Positions 59,283-64,000 of a DNA stretch of 64,000 bases are shown here, one piece after another. A program made the position numbers and the translations under genes. This stretch comes from Akkermansia muciniphila (GTDB lineage: Bacteria > Verrucomicrobiota > Verrucomicrobiia > Opitutales > Opitutaceae): the NCBI GenBank assembly GCA_945888375.1, contig CAMCZZ010000003.1:62001-126000 (forward strand), in the 5' to 3' direction. Each line of letters starts with the position of its first letter. Position 1 is the stretch's first letter. A model generated the notes under the pieces. That model had not been told where the DNA came from. It did not search any database and saw nothing but the letters and a program-made list of their open reading frames with translations.

Positions 59283-62200
59283 TCAGCGTGAGGTGAGCGT
59301 GGGTTTCAAACTGAGATCGATCGCACTGGCCGAGCCAACAGCAGGTTTCACCCAGCTAAATAGACCACTCGAAGACTCGTTAGCCCCATATTTCGAGCCG
59401 GACAAGACTAGGGTCAGCCCACCGGTAACCTGGCCAACTGAATTTTTATAAGGCTGCAGGAAAACGGCATAGGTAGCATTTACCGAGGAGGGAATGGAGG
59501 CCTTGATCGACGCACCGTCCGGCAATTTCCCGGAAAGCGCGAGATTGCCCTTGGCATCGATGTTTGCCGTGAGGGTGACCGACACAGGCGCAAGGCTTTT
59601 GACTGGCTCAAGCTGGAGGGTATATCGACCCTTCCACGCCACCGCTGAGGAAGAGGCCCGTAGGGCACCCTGAGCTCTAGCGATTACGACCTCATTGTCA
59701 CCCAAGGATAGCGCAACCGCGAGGGTGGAAGCGCGGGCGTCGAGATTAAAAGCCAGATTTAAGGGGGTAAGTTCTCCCGCACGCACGACCTTGGTATCCG
59801 CTTCGCCTAGGTAGACCGCTTGCGGGAAGGTGAAGTTACCCTTGAAGCTGTAAACCTTGCCATCTTCGTAGGCGATGCTGCCGGTATACAAGCCTGTGCC
59901 CGTAACCGCCACCTGCACCCGCCCGATCACCTCGTCGGATACAACGTCGCGGAGCAGGGCGTCGTAGGAACCAGCAACCGTGACCCGTAAATCGACTACG
60001 GTGAACGATTTCAAGAAACGACCCGATGCAGCACTTACGCGCACAGAATAGGTGCCGGTATCCTTAGCGGATGATTTGGAGATGAGGTAGGTGGAGCCCT
60101 TGGCACCGGGTATGGCCTTGCCATTGCGCAACCACTGGAAGCGATAGCCGCCATCCGACCGGAACTGCGAATCAAGGATAAGAAGTGAGCCAGGGGCGAC
60201 GTTTTGCGGGCCGGCAAGACGGGGCAGACGGACCGCAACCTCCACCTTGGCCACCGCGCTGGTATCCGAACCACCGGCGTTGGTGGCCACGACCGTGTAA
60301 TCGCCGGCATCGGCAGTGCTGGAGGTGGATACGGTGTAGGTTGATCCTGTTGCGTTAAGGATATCCTCCCCATTCTTGCGCCACTGGTAGGTGGGTGCCG
60401 GAGTGCCGGTCGCCGTCACGCTAAGAGTAAACGCGGAACCCGAACCCACCGTTAGACCAACCGGATCCGTAACGATTTGGGCGGGAACGTAAACGGTGAG
60501 ATTCGCCACATCGGAACGCACGCTGCCGGCGGCGTTGGTCGCCACCACCGTATAATCTCCAGCGGACGCTAGGGTGACGCCGGTCAACACCAAGGAGGAA
60601 GCGGACTCCCCCTCCAAGGCTACCTCGCCTTTGAACCACTTGAACGTGGGGGCCGGCAGTCCGGTCGCGGAAACCGTGAAGGTAACGTTGGTGCCTACGT
60701 TGACCGCTTGGCTGACCGGACCGGATCCCTGTGGGATGATCGGAGCTACTTGAACGGTCAAGGCGGCGGGTTCCGAATCGACCGTGCCCGCCGTGTTGGA
60801 AACCACCACGCGATAATCGCCGGCTTGGGCAGCGGAACTCGGCGTGATGCGAAGCGTAGCCGTGGTCGCACCCTCAACTCCGTTGCCATCCGCCAAAACG
60901 TCATCGCCAAAATACCACTGATAAGAGGGCGCGGGTGCGCCGGACGCAGCGACGCGGAAAACGGCTTCCTGGCCAACATTGACCGTTACGTCAACAGGCT
61001 GGTCTTGAATGGTCGGGGCGATACTTTCCTCAGTGACGGTCAGGGTAGCTGGCACGGAGGTTACCGAACCCGCATCATTGCTGACCTTCACGGTGTATTC
61101 ACCGGATGAACCCAAGGTGAGATTGGTCAAGGAGAGGGTGCTCGTGGTCGCACCAGTGACGCCGGGACCGTCGGAAAGCACGACCTTGTCTTTAAACCAC
61201 AGGTAGGACGGGGCCGGACTGCCGGTGGCCTCGACCGAGAAAATAATATTCTCGCCAGGGTTGGCGGAAGACGAGGAAGGCTCGCCGATAATGACCGGGA
61301 CGGTATTAACCGTGAGCACGCCGGGCTGGGATTCGGCAGTGGCGCCGTTATTGTTGGCCACCACGGTATAGTTGCCGGCCTGATCGGTGGTCACGCCGGT
61401 CAAAACCAAGGTGCTAGTGGTCACACCGGCGACGGCGGCCGAGTTGGACAACGCGACACCATTGCGGCGCCACTGATAGGTCGGACTGGCGGCGCCGGTC
61501 ACGGTCACCGTGAAGGTGACGTTGGAGCCGGACGTGACGCTCTGGCTCACGGGAGAATTTGTAAAACTAACTGGGGTGGCCCTGATGCCGTTGATCTGTA
61601 GGTGATCGATGGCAATATCGCCAGTAACGCGGCCCGTGAGCACTGCATTGCTCTGCCCAAAGAAATTGCTGGGCAAATCAATATTAAAAGCTGCTGGATT
61701 TTGAGAGGAAGTGGTTGTGTTACCGATGAGAATCCCATCATAATACCATTCGATGGAAGCTGAGGCGCCGGAGAACTTATATGCGGCTAACGTCAGGTTA
61801 AAATCGTTATCCTGAAAATAAGCCGAGGGATCAAAATCGCTGTAGCCAGAAGTGGCAAGGGACAGTGTAAAATCAGTGGTTTGGCCGGAAGTAAAACGCA
61901 GCTGTGCATTGTTATCATCGCCCTCATACATTTGGCGACCCGTCACGGTTGTTCCGTTGGCAGCCTCAATGGAGATAGCCTCGAAAATGGTCACCCCGCC
62001 AGGGGTCGCGGCAGTGCCGTCATGGGGGACCCAAGCGGGAAAATTGAGGAGACCAGTGCCAGCGGTGAAAAAACCAGAGCGGGCGTTCTGGGCGCGGTAT
62101 ACGCCACCATCTTCCGCGGAAGGGGTAGTGGTTCCCGAATAATTAGAAGTGACCGAAGTGACGGTGGTGAAATTTTCCGGATCGGTGGAAGGAGCACCAG

Positions 62201-62324
62201 ACCCCACAAACTGACCGAAATTCCATCCAGCGATGAGCTCGACGGAATTTGCACCCGCACGCATGGTGGCGGAGAAAAATACGAAGAGACTGATCAGGTA
62301 AGCGAAAAGCGCAGGGAATTTCAT
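59283..62324 (-). CDS. Large secreted protein with six Ig-like domains
   Basis: A 1013-residue protein with a signal peptide (FPALFAYLISLFVFFSATMR). Residues 28-250 form a beta domain almost the same as the whole body of the next gene's product (VELIAGWNFGQFVG...GDIAIDHLQINGI). About six Ig-like repeats follow (PTYQWRRNGVALSNSAAVAG, PSYLWFKDKVVLSDGPGVTG, PSYQWYFGDDVLADGNGVEG and others), then a C-terminal beta region (about 760-1013). No PEP-CTERM tail, so attachment must differ. Probably an adhesin or matrix protein. Confidence 0.85.
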   Translation of the reverse strand: MKFPALFAYLISLFVFFSATMRAGANSVELIAGWNFGQFVGSGAPSTDPENFTTVTSVTSNYSGTTTPSAEDGGVYRAQNARSGFFTAGTGLLNFPAWVPHDGTAATPGGVTIFEAISIEAANGTTVTGRQMYEGDDNNAQLRFTSGQTTDFTLSLATSGYSDFDPSAYFQDNDFNLTLAAYKFSGASASIEWYYDGILIGNTTTSSQNPAAFNIDLPSNFFGQSNAVLTGRVTGDIAIDHLQINGIRATPVSFTNSPVSQSVTSGSNVTFTVTVTGAASPTYQWRRNGVALSNSAAVAGVTTSTLVLTGVTTDQAGNYTVVANNNGATAESQPGVLTVNTVPVIIGEPSSSSANPGENIIFSVEATGSPAPSYLWFKDKVVLSDGPGVTGATTSTLSLTNLTLGSSGEYTVKVSNDAGSVTSVPATLTVTEESIAPTIQDQPVDVTVNVGQEAVFRVAASGAPAPSYQWYFGDDVLADGNGVEGATTATLRITPSSAAQAGDYRVVVSNTAGTVDSEPAALTVQVAPIIPQGSGPVSQAVNVGTNVTFTVSATGLPAPTFKWFKGEVALEGESASSLVLTGVTLASAGDYTVVATNAAGSVRSDVANLTVYVPAQIVTDPVGLTVGSGSAFTLSVTATGTPAPTYQWRKNGEDILNATGSTYTVSTSSTADAGDYTVVATNAGGSDTSAVAKVEVAVRLPRLAGPQNVAPGSLLILDSQFRSDGGYRFQWLRNGKAIPGAKGSTYLISKSSAKDTGTYSVRVSAASGRFLKSFTVVDLRVTVAGSYDALLRDVVSDEVIGRVQVAVTGTGLYTGSIAYEDGKVYSFKGNFTFPQAVYLGEADTKVVRAGELTPLNLAFNLDARASTLAVALSLGDNEVVIARAQGALRASSSAVAWKGRYTLQLEPVKSLAPVSVTLTANIDAKGNLALSGKLPDGASIKASIPSSVNATYAVFLQPYKNSVGQVTGGLTLVLSGSKYGANESSSGLFSWVKPAVGSASAIDLSLKPTLTSR

Positions 62325-62356
62325 TGAATTAACTAAATGAGCCGGGAGGAATAAAT

Positions 62357-62384
62357 GGCCGTCGACCGATGCGGATCGACGGCC
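62357..62384 (-). terminator. Hairpin between the two paralogous surface-protein genes
   Basis: A perfect 9-bp stem GGCCGTCGA (62357-62365) / TCGACGGCC (62376-62384), followed on the minus strand by ATTTATT. It ends the transcript of the gene at 62417. Confidence 0.65.
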
Positions 62385-62416
62385 AAAGCGAGTCTATATT
62401 ATTAAGAACCCAGTAT

Positions 62417-63241
62417 TCAGGCGCGACGGCGGCGGAGGCCGGCGGTGGCAAGGCCGAAGAAGGCCGCGATGATTGCGTAGGAGGAGGGCTCGGGGATGGC
62501 GCTCACGGCAACACCGTTGATTTGGAGATGGTCGATCGTGATATCGCCAGTGACACGGCCGGTGAGCGTAGCGTTGCTTTGACCGTAAAAAGATACGGGC
62601 AAATCAATGCTGAAGCCTGCAGCGTTAGCAGAGCTGGTGGTCACACTGCCCAAGGAGCTGCCATTAAAGAACCACTCGATGGAAGCGGACGCACCCGTGT
62701 TTTTGTAAGCGGCTACGGTCAGGTTAGAATCATTCGTCTGGGTGAAATCGGCCGGAGCATAATCACCAAAGCCAACGGTGTTTAGGCTAACGGTAAAATC
62801 GGTAACTCCATTGCCAGCGGTAAAACGGAGCTGGGCGTTGTTGTCGTCACCGTTAAAAATGGTAACACCATTGACGTTGTCACCGTTCGCGGCTTCGATA
62901 GAAAAAACTTCGAAAACCGTGACGCCACCAGGCGTCACGGTAGTGCCCATATGCGGGTCCCAAGCGGCAAAATCGAGCACGCCAGTGCCGGACGTAAAAA
63001 ATCCAGAGCCGGAGTTTCCAGCACGGTAAACGCCACCATCCTCGGGAGAGGGGCGGGTTGTTCCAGAGAAGTTAGAGGTTACCGATGTGACCAGGTTGTA
63101 GTTTGCGGGATCGGTAGAGGGTGCACCAGCACCTACAAACTGACCGAAGTTCCAACCGGCGATGAGTTTGACTTGAGCCGTGGCGCTGGAGGCAACGGTG
63201 AGAGCACAGATAGCTGTGGTGAGGACAATAGATTTATTCAT
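62417..63241 (-). CDS. PEP-CTERM secreted protein (short paralogue)
   Basis: A 274-residue protein with a signal peptide ending in SATAQ. The body (VKLIAGWNFGQFVGAGAPST...) is a clear paralogue of the N-terminal domain of the Ig-repeat protein downstream; both share SIEWFFNGSSLG/SIEWYYDGILIG-type and RVTGDI.IDHLQING segments. The tail is IPEPSSYAII, hydrophobic, RRRR. So one domain occurs both alone with a PEP-CTERM tail and fused to Ig repeats. Confidence 0.87.
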   Translation of the reverse strand: MNKSIVLTTAICALTVASSATAQVKLIAGWNFGQFVGAGAPSTDPANYNLVTSVTSNFSGTTRPSPEDGGVYRAGNSGSGFFTSGTGVLDFAAWDPHMGTTVTPGGVTVFEVFSIEAANGDNVNGVTIFNGDDNNAQLRFTAGNGVTDFTVSLNTVGFGDYAPADFTQTNDSNLTVAAYKNTGASASIEWFFNGSSLGSVTTSSANAAGFSIDLPVSFYGQSNATLTGRVTGDITIDHLQINGVAVSAIPEPSSYAIIAAFFGLATAGLRRRRA

Positions 63242-63261
63242 AGTAGTAGTATTTTGTCGGG

Positions 63262-63296
63262 AAAAAAACCCCGAACACCTTTTTCGGCGCAGGGGG
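63262..63296 (-). terminator. Intrinsic terminator after the partial PEP-CTERM gene
   Basis: On the minus strand the hairpin CCCC...GGGG with inner GCGCC/GGTGT pairs (63269-63296) is followed by seven T (63262-63268). Confidence 0.7.
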
Positions 63297-63329
63297 AAGA
63301 AAATTGAGTTTAATAGTTGATGGAAGAAA

Positions 63330-64000
63330 TCAACGGCGGCGGCGGCTAGCTACAACGGCCAAGGCACCTAAACCGGCAAAAGCGGCGAAAACAGACGGCT
63401 CTGGAACAGGAACCGCGTTGATTACGACGTTGTCGAAGCTGATGTTGGCGCCAGCGCTCAGACGTGCCACAAGGGTGGAGCTAGCTTTATTGTAGAATCC
63501 GGTGGGCAGATTCAACGCGTAGCGCTCCTCGGTGCCAGAGACCGTTACGACTCCAACCGAGCTACCTTGATGAAAGAACTCAACCGAACCGCTTCCGTAG
63601 GCAGCGAAGCTGAAATTCTCATCGTTATTTTGAGAATAGGACGCATCGTCATAGTCGTAAAACCCGAGAGTGCTTGCCGAGATGGCAAAATCATTCTGGG
63701 TTCCGTTCTGGTTGAAGCGGAGCTGAAAATTGTAAATCTGCCCAGCATTGAAATCGTTGTTATAGACGAGCTGGCCATTGATAGAGCTGTAGTCTTCCGG
63801 ATTGTTGTTTACAGTAACACCATCCGCATCAACAGTTCCCGTCATAGTCCAAACGTCGGAACCATTGGTTCCGTCCCACGAAATAACACCGGTGCCAGCA
63901 CTAAAAACGGTGTTAAGCTGATCCGTGGCTTTTTCATAGCCGCTTGTGCCTACACCAGGGCGCTGGGTGAGGGTAAAGTTTGATGGTATGGAACCTACAT
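63330..64000 (-). CDS. PEP-CTERM secreted protein (5' end beyond the window)
   Basis: The frame is open from 63330 to the window edge, so the start lies outside; the internal Met at 63845 is not the true start. Visible residues include SIPSNFTLTQRPGVGTSGYE and AGTGVISWDGTNGSDVWTMT, then beta-rich sequence with FNAGQIYNFQLRFNQNGTQN, similar in layout to the two neighbouring genes. The tail is VPEPSVFAAF, hydrophobic, RRRR. A third member of the local secreted-protein cluster. Confidence 0.85.
   Translation of the reverse strand, partial: VGSIPSNFTLTQRPGVGTSGYEKATDQLNTVFSAGTGVISWDGTNGSDVWTMTGTVDADGVTVNNNPEDYSSINGQLVYNNDFNAGQIYNFQLRFNQNGTQNDFAISASTLGFYDYDDASYSQNNDENFSFAAYGSGSVEFFHQGSSVGVVTVSGTEERYALNLPTGFYNKASSTLVARLSAGANISFDNVVINAVPVPEPSVFAAFAGLGALAVVASRRRR

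Overview
The window looks like chromosomal DNA from a high-GC verrucomicrobium, most likely of the Opitutales/Opitutaceae type. The evidence is inferred from content: several PEP-CTERM proteins with the verrucomicrobial VPEPS-hydrophobic-RRRR tail, autotransporter-type beta-strand repeats, a Minf_1886-type protein, a TonB/ExbB/ExbD/ExbD operon with TPR and coiled-coil genes, and conserved housekeeping genes with strong C-ending codon bias. Taxonomy was not tested by alignment.

Layout. 1-4.5 kb: a large secreted lectin-like/beta-repeat PEP-CTERM gene that carries an apparent frameshift. 4.5-9 kb: a small lipoprotein, purE-purK, a TIGR03067-like protein, an aldo/keto reductase and rsmE. 9-16.3 kb: secA, a membrane coiled-coil protein, a valine-rich leader peptide with a textbook attenuator but no ilv gene behind it, and a membrane TPR protein. 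16.3-16.7 kb: three tRNAs (Gln, Thr, Lys). 16.8-30.1 kb: rpmI-rplT-pheS-pheT-gatC, a large subtilase on the other strand, then gatA, a GxxExxY-type nuclease ORF between inverted repeats, and gatB. 30.2-38.1 kb: exported superoxide dismutase, a Fur-like regulator, a Minf_1886 protein, an M16 protease, an EF-hand protein, RNase P RNA, a zinc-ribbon coiled-coil protein, an Rrf2 regulator and an exported Rieske protein. 38.3-39.9 kb: a PhoX-like PEP-CTERM protein behind three direct repeats. 40-50.1 kb: gyrB, two unknown small genes, gyrA, a PEP-CTERM protein, DUF2062 and DUF1475 proteins, and a topoisomerase IV A subunit. 50.2-54.3 kb: prepilin peptidase and clpB. 54.4-59.0 kb: the seven-gene TonB operon. 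59.3-64 kb: a cluster of related secreted PEP-CTERM or Ig-domain proteins, the last cut by the window end.

How it fits together. Much of the window is core information processing: translation (L35, L20, PheRS, GatCAB, three tRNAs, RNase P, RsmE), DNA topology (GyrB, GyrA, ParC), protein export and quality control (SecA, ClpB). The rest is envelope biology: PEP-CTERM surface proteins, a TonB energy-transduction system, exported redox or metalloenzymes and a type IV prepilin peptidase.

Most unusual items: (1) an attenuator with a Val-rich leader peptide not followed by branched-chain amino-acid genes; (2) a GxxExxY PD-(D/E)XK protein flanked by inverted repeats, with ORF-less relatives of the same repeats between pheS and pheT and elsewhere, suggesting an autonomous and non-autonomous repeat family; (3) two uncharacterised genes coupled between gyrB and gyrA; (4) paired coiled-coil genes in the TonB operon; (5) helically phased direct repeats upstream of the PhoX-like gene. 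All functional calls rest on motif recognition by eye; no database search was run.
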